From DATDEW01 sp046590205 (GTDB lineage: Bacteria > Bacteroidota > Ignavibacteria > Palsa-1295), in contig JBKJTT010000092.1 of assembly GCA_046590205.1 (NCBI GenBank), positions 1-7,011 of the forward strand: a stretch of 7,011 nucleotides of DNA. Reading direction: 5' to 3'. Position 1 is the stretch's first letter; each line of letters opens with the position of its first letter. Below, piece by piece: positions 1-5,178 of the stretch. Position numbers and translations under genes: made by a program. The notes under the pieces were generated by a model. It was not told the DNA's origin and searched no databases. It saw only the letters and a program-made list of their open reading frames with translations.

Positions 1-1
1 T

Positions 2-1228
2 ATCTTTGCAACGGCACTTCTTTGTGCTTCCCTCTCTGCGTATGCGCAGCACTCCCTTCAGATGGATAACGGTGCCGGAGGAATAGTTATATTGTCATCG
101 GCAGGGCTTCTGCCTGGCATCACAAACTATACTTTCCCCCCAACAAGCGGTGAGCTTCTTGTTGATGCCGGTGGCGGATCAATTACTATCAACGGTGCAA
201 CGCTCACCTGGCCAGCAAATGCTGCAGGGTTCCTCTATAATAACGGGGCAGGCCTATTGAGTTGGTCTCCGACTGGTACGGTAACAAACTTTAGCTTTAC
301 TGATGGCGGTGGCTTTACGGGCAATGTGACGAATGCTACAACGACACCGGCTCTTTCTCTTACACTCCAGAATGCAGCGGCGGATGGCTCAACAAAAGGA
401 CAGGCGTCTTTTAGTGCTACTGATTTTGATGCAACCGCAGGTAACATCTCTATTGATTACACCAACGGGCAAGCTGCATCGGGCTCAACTAAGGGTTTTC
501 TTACATCTGCCGATTGGACAACCTTCAATAGTAAGGTTTCATCAGTAACGGGAACTGCCAACAGAATTACCATTGGTGGAACATCAACAAATCCGACAGT
601 TGATGTTTCAGCAAGTTATGTAGGTCAGAACACGATAACAACACTTGGCACAATTGGTACTGGCGTTTGGAATGGGACTATTGTCACACCTACATACGGT
701 GGTACTGGTGTTAATGGTTCTGCTGCAGCTAACGGATCATTGCTAATCGGGAATGGATCAGGCTATTCATTAGCAACGTTGACAGCTGGTAGCGGTACGA
801 CTATCACAAATGGCGCAGGTACAATAACGGTTAGCGCAGGCCCCTCAGCACTTCGAACCTCATTAGCAACATATGCATTGAAGAACCTTTCAGCAACAGC
901 AGCAAATGTGCTTTTAGATCTTGATCCTTCTGGTTCGATTACTCTCAATGAGATTGTAATCCCGTATAGCGGCTATATTGTTGGTATAAGCGTTGCTTCG
1001 AATGCTGCGAGAACCTCAGGTACTGCTACTTTTGAGATCTATGTTAATAACGTTGGAACCGGCCTGACGGTAGTTCTCAACGGTACGAATACTCAATATA
1101 ACTTTACTACCCAAGCATCGGGCTTAGATGCTTTTGCTGCAGGTGATAAAATTTCAATCAAGTGCACTACAGTCGGTTGGGGACCAACCTCTGCTGACGT
1201 AGTAGTGCTTCCGATCATCGAATATTAA
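2..1228 (+). CDS. Exported tail-fibre-like Gly/Thr/Ser-rich repeat protein, 5' partial
   Basis: The reading frame is open from base 2, so the ATG at 62 is internal and the true start lies before the window. The first residues visible (FATALLCASLSAYAQ) look like the end of a signal peptide, cut after AYA. About 408 residues are visible. They are rich in Gly, Thr, Ser, Asn and Ala, and carry short motifs common in phage tail-fibre and environmental surface proteins: GFLYNNGAGLLSWSPTG, GFLTSADWTTFNSK, TGTANRITIGGTSTNPTVDV, TTLGTIGTGVWNGT and TPTYGGTG. From about residue 280 a compact, less repetitive C-terminal domain begins and ends at IIEY; it is probably a beta-sandwich. No T9SS sorting tail is seen at the C-terminus. 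The likely role is a fibrous surface or secreted protein, perhaps adhesive. There are no other phage genes in view, so a prophage origin is not supported. Family resemblance is from memory of motifs, and the function is inferred. Confidence 0.75.
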   Translation: MFATALLCASLSAYAQHSLQMDNGAGGIVILSSAGLLPGITNYTFPPTSGELLVDAGGGSITINGATLTWPANAAGFLYNNGAGLLSWSPTGTVTNFSFTDGGGFTGNVTNATTTPALSLTLQNAAADGSTKGQASFSATDFDATAGNISIDYTNGQAASGSTKGFLTSADWTTFNSKVSSVTGTANRITIGGTSTNPTVDVSASYVGQNTITTLGTIGTGVWNGTIVTPTYGGTGVNGSAAANGSLLIGNGSGYSLATLTAGSGTTITNGAGTITVSAGPSALRTSLATYALKNLSATAANVLLDLDPSGSITLNEIVIPYSGYIVGISVASNAARTSGTATFEIYVNNVGTGLTVVLNGTNTQYNFTTQASGLDAFAAGDKISIKCTTVGWGPTSADVVVLPIIEY

Positions 1229-1256
1229 TTTTGGTGGTATAAGCCAATTTATTGAC

Positions 1257-1282
1257 AAAAACCCCGCTTCAGCGGGGTTTTT
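1257..1282 (+). terminator. Rho-independent terminator, probably bidirectional
   Basis: A perfect 11-bp inverted repeat (AAAAACCCCGC / GCGGGGTTTTT) surrounds a TTCA loop, 28 bases after the stop codon of the exported repeat protein. The GC-rich core is followed by five T on the plus strand. Because the stem starts with five A, the minus strand also ends in a T-run, so it could stop transcripts from atpZ as well, about 250 bases after that stop codon. Confidence 0.93.
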
Positions 1283-1535
1283 CATTTCTATAGGCACCAT
1301 TGTGGCTGTAACGTCATATATTTCAATATGAAAACTGTGGAAAATTAATCTTTCCGAGCATCTTGCAAATGGGCAAAAAATTGTGTAGTTTTGCAGGTTA
1401 GAATTCAATCGAATTCTTTAGCGAAACGCCTAAACGCCTGTCTCCTAAACGTCAGTTTGATGTGTGTAAATTTCCAGCACCCACGATACCCTACCCACGA
1501 GAGGTGCACAATTATCTTCTAATAAAATCAACGAG
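1283..1535. other. Intergenic region without a convincing gene, rich in short repeats
   Basis: No open frame here has gene-like content; the longest plus-strand frame with an ATG (1460) gives only 20 residues. What can be seen: a Bacteroidota-type promoter match at 1363-1393, an inverted repeat GAATTC-AATC-GAATTC at 1401-1416, a perfect tandem pair of AAACGCCT (1424-1431 and 1432-1439), CCTAAACG repeated at 1429 and 1444, and ACCCACGA repeated at 1479-1486 and 1493-1500. The region is convergent with the end of atpZ. It could encode a small RNA, but no known RNA family was recognised. Confidence 0.5.
1363..1393 (+). promoter_or_regulatory. Candidate Bacteroidota-type promoter (TTG-N20-TAGTTTTG)
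   Basis: TTG at 1363-1365 lies 20 bases before TAGTTTTG at 1386-1393, which matches the TAnnTTTG element bound by the Bacteroidota housekeeping sigma factor with normal spacing. Transcription would start near 1398-1402 and run towards the 3' end of atpZ, on the opposite strand. No protein gene follows on this strand, so the product would be a small or antisense RNA. Such motifs also occur by chance. Confidence 0.4.
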
Positions 1536-1793
1536 TTACAGACCATTCTTCTGCTTTCTTTGCTTCTCTTCTTTGGCAGACATAACGAGGACAACTTTCA
1601 GGAAGTAGGCAAGTCCTAAAAATGCTCCGATGCCGGCTCCGATTCCTGTGGCGAGACCCTTGCCGTCGGGACCCTCAAGCCAGTAGCCGATAAGAGCGCC
1701 GATACCGATCGTTGCCGCCAGTTGGAAGCCGAGCGTCAGGTACGGGGCATTCTCCTTCATTGCTTGGTTGTATTCGGGGTCGTGTTTCATCAT
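1536..1793 (-). CDS. atpZ: AtpZ-family small membrane protein of the ATP synthase locus
   Basis: This is an 85-residue protein with two membrane helices, at about residues 18-38 and 47-71. They are joined by a short polar turn (WLEGPDGKG) where AtpZ proteins usually carry a WLD..-G.-P type loop. The second helix has the small-residue spacing typical of the family (GIGAGIGAFLGLAYFLK). The C-terminus is a charged cytoplasmic-type tail (KEEKQRKQKNGL). AtpZ/AtpI proteins act with the Fo complex; they have been linked to c-ring assembly and to divalent cation transport. The gene lies on the strand opposite to the atp genes and is separated from them by another gene, whereas atpZ normally heads the operon in the same direction. 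Translation can start at either of two tandem ATGs; no Shine-Dalgarno is seen. Length and layout fit the family well, but the residue-level match is modest. Confidence 0.82.
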   Translation of the reverse strand: MMKHDPEYNQAMKENAPYLTLGFQLAATIGIGALIGYWLEGPDGKGLATGIGAGIGAFLGLAYFLKVVLVMSAKEEKQRKQKNGL

Positions 1794-1889
1794 ACGTTGT
1801 AAGACGAAAGAAGGGTGGTGGTGGTTCCGATGGGATAAACGCGAGAGTTGCAGCTACAGGTAATTAAAGTAGAAAATAATCCGTTTTCT

Positions 1890-1918
1890 TTTAAACTTTT
1901 TCCGAATTGATGTGTCAA
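1890..1918 (-). promoter_or_regulatory. Candidate promoter for atpZ (TTGACA-N17-TTTAAA)
   Basis: Read on the minus strand, a perfect -35 hexamer TTGACA (1918-1913) is followed after 17 bases by TTTAAA (1895-1890), which matches four of six bases of the usual -10 box. The start would be near 1883, giving atpZ a leader of about 90 bases. This is the classical sigma-70 form, not the TAnnTTTG form, so its use in this lineage is uncertain. Confidence 0.4.
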
Positions 1919-1920
1919 TT
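1905..1920. repeat. Perfect inverted repeat between divergent genes (possible operator)
   Basis: AATTGA-TGTG-TCAATT is a perfect 6-bp inverted repeat with a 4-base spacer. It sits between the divergent atpZ and the secreted-protein gene and overlaps the candidate atpZ -35 box, which is where a dimeric repressor would bind. No regulator is known. It could be chance in an A+T-rich stretch. Confidence 0.35.
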
Positions 1921-1976
1921 ACTACAGATCGGGTAATGTAAGGTAATAACTTAAAAACAGTAACTCATAAATCGTT

Positions 1977-2735
1977 ATGAAAAACATCAAAAGTCTATTT
2001 ATCGTAGCTCTGCTCTTGGTTGTAGCAGGCACGACATTTGCACAGCGTGGTCCTGGCCGCGGTCCTCGCGATCATCGCGGTCCGGGGCGTGATTCAGTAC
2101 GCAAAGCACCACCTTGCAATCCGTTCGCAGATTCTTGCTTACAGATATTACTCGGCAAGCTTTCAACAGATGATGCGACAGCACTTCAAGCAGCACTCGC
2201 AGCTAAAAGCGCACTTATGGATCAGGTCAATCAGCTCCATGCAGCAGCGAAAGCGGCTCGTGAGGCGAAAGATTCTGCCGCTTTTAGCGCAGCAATGCAG
2301 CAGCTCAGAGCACTTCGTGGTCAGGGTAAGGAACTTAGCCGAACGATCCGCGAGATTATGCATCGCAACTCGACAGCAGTCCGTGAAGCACTCGTTGCTT
2401 GTTGCGGCGAACGTCCGAAGGGTCCTCGTGACTCAAATGACGTAAAAGGTCCGGGACATGACCAGCATATTCTGCATGTCAGCCCTATCAAGCCGAATCC
2501 GGTACTTGCAGGGACCCCGTCAGCAGAGTTCAGCTACTCGCTCAAGGCAGAAGTAGTCGTAACAATCACGATCAACGATCAGCTCGGTAATATCATCAAG
2601 ACCGTATCATCAGGTGCTTCGACAATCGGTGAACATGTTGTATCTCTTGATCTTATGGGTATGACACCGGGCGGATATCTCGTCAGAGTTCAGGCAGGGA
2701 CTGATGTAAAGACGCTTCGTCTGGTCATCCAATAA
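1977..2735 (+). CDS. Secreted Spy-like helical protein with C-terminal T9SS sorting domain
   Basis: The protein has 252 residues. Residues 1-22 form a signal peptide (hydrophobic core FIVALLLVVAGT, cut after TFA). Residues 24-40 are low-complexity Gly-Pro-Arg-Asp, followed by a Cys pair at C47 and C54. Residues 59-140 are predicted helical and Ala/Gln/Lys/Arg-rich, like the periplasmic Spy/CpxP/heavy-metal-sensor proteins of Bacteroidota, and end in C142-C143. Residues 167-252 match a type A T9SS sorting domain: SPIKPNPV at its start, a GNIIKTV turn, GEHVVSLDL, then MTPGGYLVRVQAG and a final KTLRLVIQ. The protein is therefore probably exported by Sec, passed through the outer membrane by T9SS, and released or anchored at the surface. 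The four Cys and the helical part suggest a metal-binding or chaperone-like role, which is inferred. It lies between atpZ and the atp operon and reads in the same direction as the operon, but a terminator-like hairpin separates them. No Shine-Dalgarno precedes the ATG. Confidence 0.8.
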   Translation: MKNIKSLFIVALLLVVAGTTFAQRGPGRGPRDHRGPGRDSVRKAPPCNPFADSCLQILLGKLSTDDATALQAALAAKSALMDQVNQLHAAAKAAREAKDSAAFSAAMQQLRALRGQGKELSRTIREIMHRNSTAVREALVACCGERPKGPRDSNDVKGPGHDQHILHVSPIKPNPVLAGTPSAEFSYSLKAEVVVTITINDQLGNIIKTVSSGASTIGEHVVSLDLMGMTPGGYLVRVQAGTDVKTLRLVIQ

Positions 2736-2752
2736 TCGCAACCCACCCAAGT

Positions 2753-2770
2753 TTCTTTCGGGGGAAAGAA
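2753..2770 (+). repeat. Perfect 7-bp hairpin after the T9SS-cargo gene
   Basis: TTCTTTC-GGGG-GAAAGAA begins 17 bases after the stop codon of the secreted protein. It has a G4 loop and no T-run, so it is more likely part of 3' end processing or stability than a terminator by itself. The larger hairpin at 2775-2818 follows directly. Confidence 0.5.
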
Positions 2771-2774
2771 TGGC

Positions 2775-2818
2775 AAAGCGGCAGCCGAGGAGCATCAGCT
2801 CTGATGGCAGCCGCTTTT
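2775..2818 (+). terminator. Terminator-like long hairpin
   Basis: AAAGCGGC (2775-2782) pairs perfectly with GCCGCTTT (2810-2817). A second block, GCC (2784-2786) with GGC (2806-2808), extends it after one A-A mismatch. An inner inverted repeat, CATCAG-CT-CTGATG (2793-2806), is an alternative fold. The 3' arm ends in TTTT. It probably closes the transcript of the secreted-protein gene and isolates it from the atp operon. Confidence 0.6.
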
Positions 2819-2844
2819 GCAGTGAAATCCCCTTGCTCAGTAGG

Positions 2845-2853
2845 TTATCCACA
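2845..2853 (+). promoter_or_regulatory. Perfect DnaA-box match inside a small inverted repeat
   Basis: TTATCCACA matches the DnaA box consensus exactly. It lies inside AGGTT-ATCCAC-AACCT (2842-2857), followed by CCC and six T. Only one other weak candidate was seen (TGTGGAAAA at 1336-1344, one mismatch). A single box may mark a DnaA-regulated promoter, be part of a weak terminator, or be chance; it does not make an origin. Confidence 0.35.
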
Positions 2854-2882
2854 ACCTCCCTTTTTTGGTAACAAAACAGTAA

Positions 2883-2931
2883 TTTTACGTAAAAATAATG
2901 AAACAAAAACGCCCATAAAAAGCGTTTTATG
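2883..2931. repeat. Palindrome and overlapping inverted repeats upstream of the atp operon
   Basis: TTTTACGTAAAA (2883-2894) is a perfect 12-base palindrome. Next come two overlapping inverted repeats that share bases and so exclude one another: AAAACGC (2906-2912) with GCGTTTT (2922-2928), and CATAAAA (2914-2920) with TTTTATG (2925-2931). They lie 60-105 bases before the first operon gene, where the atp promoter is expected. I found no strong -10/-33 pair here, so the true promoter position is open. Confidence 0.4.
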
Positions 2932-2975
2932 TGGCTATAGAGACTACGCTATTTTCAATATATATACTACATTAT

Positions 2976-2980
2976 AGAGG
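2976..2980 (+). promoter_or_regulatory. Shine-Dalgarno-like AGAGG deciding a TTG start
   Basis: AGAGG lies 8 bases before the TTG at 2989 and supports that unusual start. It is one of only two purine-rich ribosome-binding-site candidates noted in the window; the other lies before 6318. Confidence 0.5.
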
Positions 2981-2988
2981 TACACAAA

Positions 2989-3441
2989 TTGAGCGCTATC
3001 GGACAAGTAATAGATTTAATACAGCCCCACGCACAATCAGCGAAAGTTGCAAATCGTCAAGCAACCCGCTTCTTCCTTACATGGTTTTCTATTGTATCCG
3101 TTGTACTTTACGGCGGTGCTACACTTTTGATGAACGCATCAGCAACTGATGCCTTTACCTTTGCATGCTACTTCGGCATGGGACTCTGCACAGTATCAAG
3201 CGTTATCAGTTTCTTCATTACCGAATGGGCAATTGATCTTCCGAGCGAAGCATTCTTCGGAGTTGCATTCGGTTCAGTTGTTGTCAGAATTTTCACGTTG
3301 CTTTTCGCATTTGCAATCGGTCAGTTCGTTTTCAAAATGGACTCAATCGGAATGGCATTCGGAATGTTCGCAACGTACTTTTCGTATCTCGTTATTGAGA
3401 TCACTTACATTCACAAAAAATCTTTAAAGCGCGGACATTAA
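2989..3441 (+). CDS. Four-helix membrane protein in the AtpI position (putative ATP synthase subunit I)
   Basis: This is a 150-residue protein starting at TTG with AGAGG in front. Four hydrophobic helices are clear at about residues 28-48, 55-77, 88-113 and 118-141, with a short amphipathic N-terminus and a basic C-terminal tail (HKKSLKRGH). Helix 3 holds a buried Arg (VVVR100IFTLL). Size, number of helices and place immediately before atpB fit ATP synthase subunit I, a poorly conserved protein that helps assemble the c-ring. No diagnostic motif was recognised, so the call rests on topology and position. It is first of the run atpI-like, atpB, atpE, atpF, atpH and is 23 bases from atpB, so it is probably co-transcribed with it. 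If it works like AtpI, the partner would be the distant AtpZ at 1536-1793. Confidence 0.6.
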   Translation: MSAIGQVIDLIQPHAQSAKVANRQATRFFLTWFSIVSVVLYGGATLLMNASATDAFTFACYFGMGLCTVSSVISFFITEWAIDLPSEAFFGVAFGSVVVRIFTLLFAFAIGQFVFKMDSIGMAFGMFATYFSYLVIEITYIHKKSLKRGH

Positions 3442-3464
3442 AAATTCGGATACATCCCCGACGA

Positions 3465-4727
3465 ATGAACAAACTCCGCATTAGTTTTTTGTTTCTCCTG
3501 TCGTTCTTTGCTTTGACGCTCAAGGCAAGTGATGACAAGCCCCATGCCATAGTAAATACCACTTCTAAGGATGCCCACACCTCCGGGCACAGCGAAGCCC
3601 CTGCTACTAGTGACGCCAAGCATGAAAGCGGCGCACATGATGAAAACGATATCTTTGTAAAAGACTCAACAGGTACTGTTGTAACTGATGAATCAGGCGG
3701 CAAAAAGGTCGACGCCGGAAAACTCTTTAATAATATCCTCCATCACTTAGAGGATACCTATGAGCTTCACTTTATGAAAGCTCATATCGGTTTGCCTGTG
3801 ATGTTCACCGATAATCATGGATTCCATTTCTTCGGCAGTATGCACTCGCTTGAAGAGTCCGGCGAATATAAACTGAAGAATTTACATGAGTATGAACAGC
3901 AGCGCAAGAAGTCACAGTTCTTTTGGACAAGCCCTTGGGAACGAGTTGACGGAGCTGATATGGGCTTCACACTCGACCTGTCGCTTACAGCCAACAGAGC
4001 ATTCATGCTTCTTACAGCATTAATACTTCTTATTGTTGTGGGATTGGCGGGTAAGAAAGCAAAGACTTCTATCATCCCGAAAGGCATTCATAATATTGTT
4101 GAATCATTTGTTGTTTATGTTCGCGACGAGATCGTCTATCCGAACGTTGACAAGAAATGGGCTGACAAGTTCATGTCGTTCTTCCTGACGGTGTTCTTCT
4201 TCATCTTCACGATGAACCTCTTGGGTCTTTTCCCTCTGGCAAAGACACCGACTGGCGCGATTAGTGTAACACTTGCACTTGCACTTTGTACATTCGTCTT
4301 GACGCAGATCGCAGGTATCAGAGCAATGGGTGTCGGCGAATACTTCAAACATTTTACCGGCGGACTTCTTGAGATGGAATTGCCGCTCGTGATGAAAGTG
4401 ATACTTATCTGTATCATGGTTCCTATCGAGTTTATCGGACTCTTCACGAAGCCATTCGCACTCATGGTTCGTCTTTTTGCGAACATGACGGCAGGGCATA
4501 TCGTCATCGGTTCACTTATCGGACTTGCGATACTCTTCCAGTCCGTCATAGCAGGTTTTGCGGTATCTGTTCCGTTCGCACTCTTTATCTACTTGCTTGA
4601 ACTTCTAGTAGCGTTTTTGCAAGCATACGTCTTCACAATGCTTTCGGCAGTGTTCATCGGTATGATGGCACACGAACATCATGAAGAACATAGCGAGAGC
4701 CACAGCGAACCGGCTCACTCGCATTAA
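3465..4727 (+). CDS. atpB: F-type ATP synthase subunit a with exported His-rich N-terminal extension
   Basis: Subunit a forms the two half-channels that bring protons to and from the c-ring. At 420 residues this protein is far longer than the roughly 270 of E. coli. Residues 1-21 look like a signal peptide, and residues 22-165 form an extra, His- and Asp-rich extracytoplasmic region as in many Bacteroidota subunits a. The conserved core starts near residue 175. The essential channel Arg is R336 in LMVRLFANMTAGH, with N340 following. Position 345 is His where E. coli has Glu219, and position 379 is Glu (LLELLVAFLQAYVF) where E. coli has His245; this covarying swap is also seen in mitochondria. 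Q386 matches Gln252. The C-terminus ends in an unusual tail with seven His in its last 18 residues. No Shine-Dalgarno precedes the ATG; the start is favoured because it gives the signal peptide directly. Confidence 0.97.
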   Translation: MNKLRISFLFLLSFFALTLKASDDKPHAIVNTTSKDAHTSGHSEAPATSDAKHESGAHDENDIFVKDSTGTVVTDESGGKKVDAGKLFNNILHHLEDTYELHFMKAHIGLPVMFTDNHGFHFFGSMHSLEESGEYKLKNLHEYEQQRKKSQFFWTSPWERVDGADMGFTLDLSLTANRAFMLLTALILLIVVGLAGKKAKTSIIPKGIHNIVESFVVYVRDEIVYPNVDKKWADKFMSFFLTVFFFIFTMNLLGLFPLAKTPTGAISVTLALALCTFVLTQIAGIRAMGVGEYFKHFTGGLLEMELPLVMKVILICIMVPIEFIGLFTKPFALMVRLFANMTAGHIVIGSLIGLAILFQSVIAGFAVSVPFALFIYLLELLVAFLQAYVFTMLSAVFIGMMAHEHHEEHSESHSEPAHSH

Positions 4728-4773
4728 GGTTTATTATTACTGTACTTTTTATCATTATTTAGAAAATACTACA
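4728..4773 (+). promoter_or_regulatory. A+T-rich atpE leader, possible translation enhancer
   Basis: The 46 bases between atpB and atpE contain only nine G or C and many T-runs, and there is no Shine-Dalgarno before the ATG at 4774. In E. coli a U-rich stretch in the same place raises translation of subunit c, which is needed in many copies. A similar role here is inferred from position and composition. Confidence 0.45.
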
Positions 4774-5001
4774 ATGGGATCAGAAGCATTCGCATATATA
4801 GCAGCAGGTCTTGGTGCAGCACTCGCAGTTGTCGGCGCAGGTCTTGGTATCGGTAAGCTCGCAGCAGCAGCGTTGGAAGTATCGGGTCGTCAGCCCGAGA
4901 TCGCCGGTGGTATCCGTACCACGATGATCATCGCGGCAGCACTTATCGAAGGTGCTACGCTCTTCGCACTTGTTATCTGTATCATTCTCGCAGGTAAGTA
5001 A
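4774..5001 (+). CDS. atpE: F-type ATP synthase subunit c (proton-type rotor ring)
   Basis: This 75-residue hairpin protein forms the rotating c-ring. Helix 1 covers about residues 6-34 (AYIAAGLGAALAVVGAGLGI), the polar loop carries the conserved RQP (39-41), and helix 2 covers about 46-72. The ion-binding carboxylate is E59 in ALIEGATLF. Sodium-type rings usually have Ser or Thr right after this Glu; here Gly follows, so proton use is likely. The frame stays open back to an ATG at 4681, but that start would lie inside the coding end of atpB and add 31 residues unlike any subunit c, so 4774 is chosen. The A+T-rich leader before it and the structured gap after it set this gene apart from its neighbours and may raise its output. 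Confidence 0.97.
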   Translation: MGSEAFAYIAAGLGAALAVVGAGLGIGKLAAAALEVSGRQPEIAGGIRTTMIIAAALIEGATLFALVICIILAGK

Positions 5002-5074
5002 GCGAAGCGTTTCGCGGACCGTTTTTATGTATGCGGGCGCTCTTACCTTATCCGGAAGAGTGACCCGCTTACTT
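4996..5074 (+). repeat. Nested inverted repeats after atpE (possible attenuator or mRNA stabiliser)
   Basis: An outer pair AAGTAAGC (4996-5003) / GCTTACTT (5067-5074) encloses an inner stem GCGGG (5033-5037) / CCCGC (5064-5068) continued by CTCTT (5040-5044) / AAGAG (5056-5060). GCTTACTT and CCCGC share two bases, so not all pairs can form at once. A third small stem GCGAA (5002-5006) / TTCGC (5011-5015) is followed by TTTTT at 5022-5026, giving a weak terminator-like form. This could make some transcripts end after atpE or protect the atpE 3' end. That role is inferred. Confidence 0.5.
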
Positions 5075-5146
5075 CGTATTTAGTAGTTGTTTGATGAACG
5101 TCTGTGGTCAATGGCTTTTATGCTTTTTGACAGAGAATTTCGCTTA

Positions 5147-5174
5147 CGACTGGTGACTAATAACTAACGACTGG
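5147..5174 (+). repeat. Four-copy degenerate heptamer tandem repeat before atpF
   Basis: The 28 bases divide exactly into CGACTGG, TGACTAA, TAACTAA and CGACTGG, consensus (C/T)(G/A)ACT(G/A)(G/A), with identical first and last copies 21 bases apart. The array ends four bases before the atpF start codon and fills the place where a ribosome-binding site would be. It resembles the short tandemly repeated heptamers described between genes in cyanobacteria and some other bacteria. Confidence 0.6.
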
Positions 5175-5178
5175 CAAT

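Noticed and set aside
62..64. ATG at 62 as the start of the tail-fibre-like gene
   Set aside because: The frame is open to base 2 and the residues before the ATG form the end of a signal peptide with an AYA cleavage site, so the start lies outside the window.
1154..1408. 84-codon minus-strand frame across the terminator at 1257-1282
   Set aside because: It crosses a perfect terminator hairpin and the end of a real gene, and its composition is not protein-like.
2038..2445. 135-codon plus-strand frame overlapping the T9SS-cargo gene
   Set aside because: The frame at 1977-2735 has a signal peptide and a sorting domain; this one is a shifted reading of Ala/Gln-rich repeats.
2845..2853. Replication origin near the DnaA box
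   Set aside because: Only one perfect box and no cluster, no A+T-rich unwinding element with further boxes, and no dnaA or dnaN genes.
2931..3149. 72-codon plus-strand frame before and over the AtpI-like gene
   Set aside because: It overlaps the four-helix protein in another frame, has no hydrophobic or domain pattern and no ribosome-binding site.
4104..4549. Two long minus-strand open frames of 131 and 137 codons within atpB
   Set aside because: They lie fully inside the certain atpB coding region, read as shadow translations and show no recognisable protein pattern.
4681..4773. ATG at 4681 as the start of subunit c
   Set aside because: It overlaps the His-rich end of atpB and would add 31 residues that no subunit c has; the ATG at 4774 gives the normal 75 residues.
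4948..4980. Sodium-dependent c-ring
   Set aside because: The ion-binding Glu59 is followed by Gly, not the Ser or Thr of sodium-type rings.
5027..5166. Two 18-residue frames in the atpE-atpF gap (5027-5083 and 5111-5166)
   Set aside because: They are short, have no ribosome-binding site, and lie within the inverted repeats and heptamer array; chance is enough to explain them.
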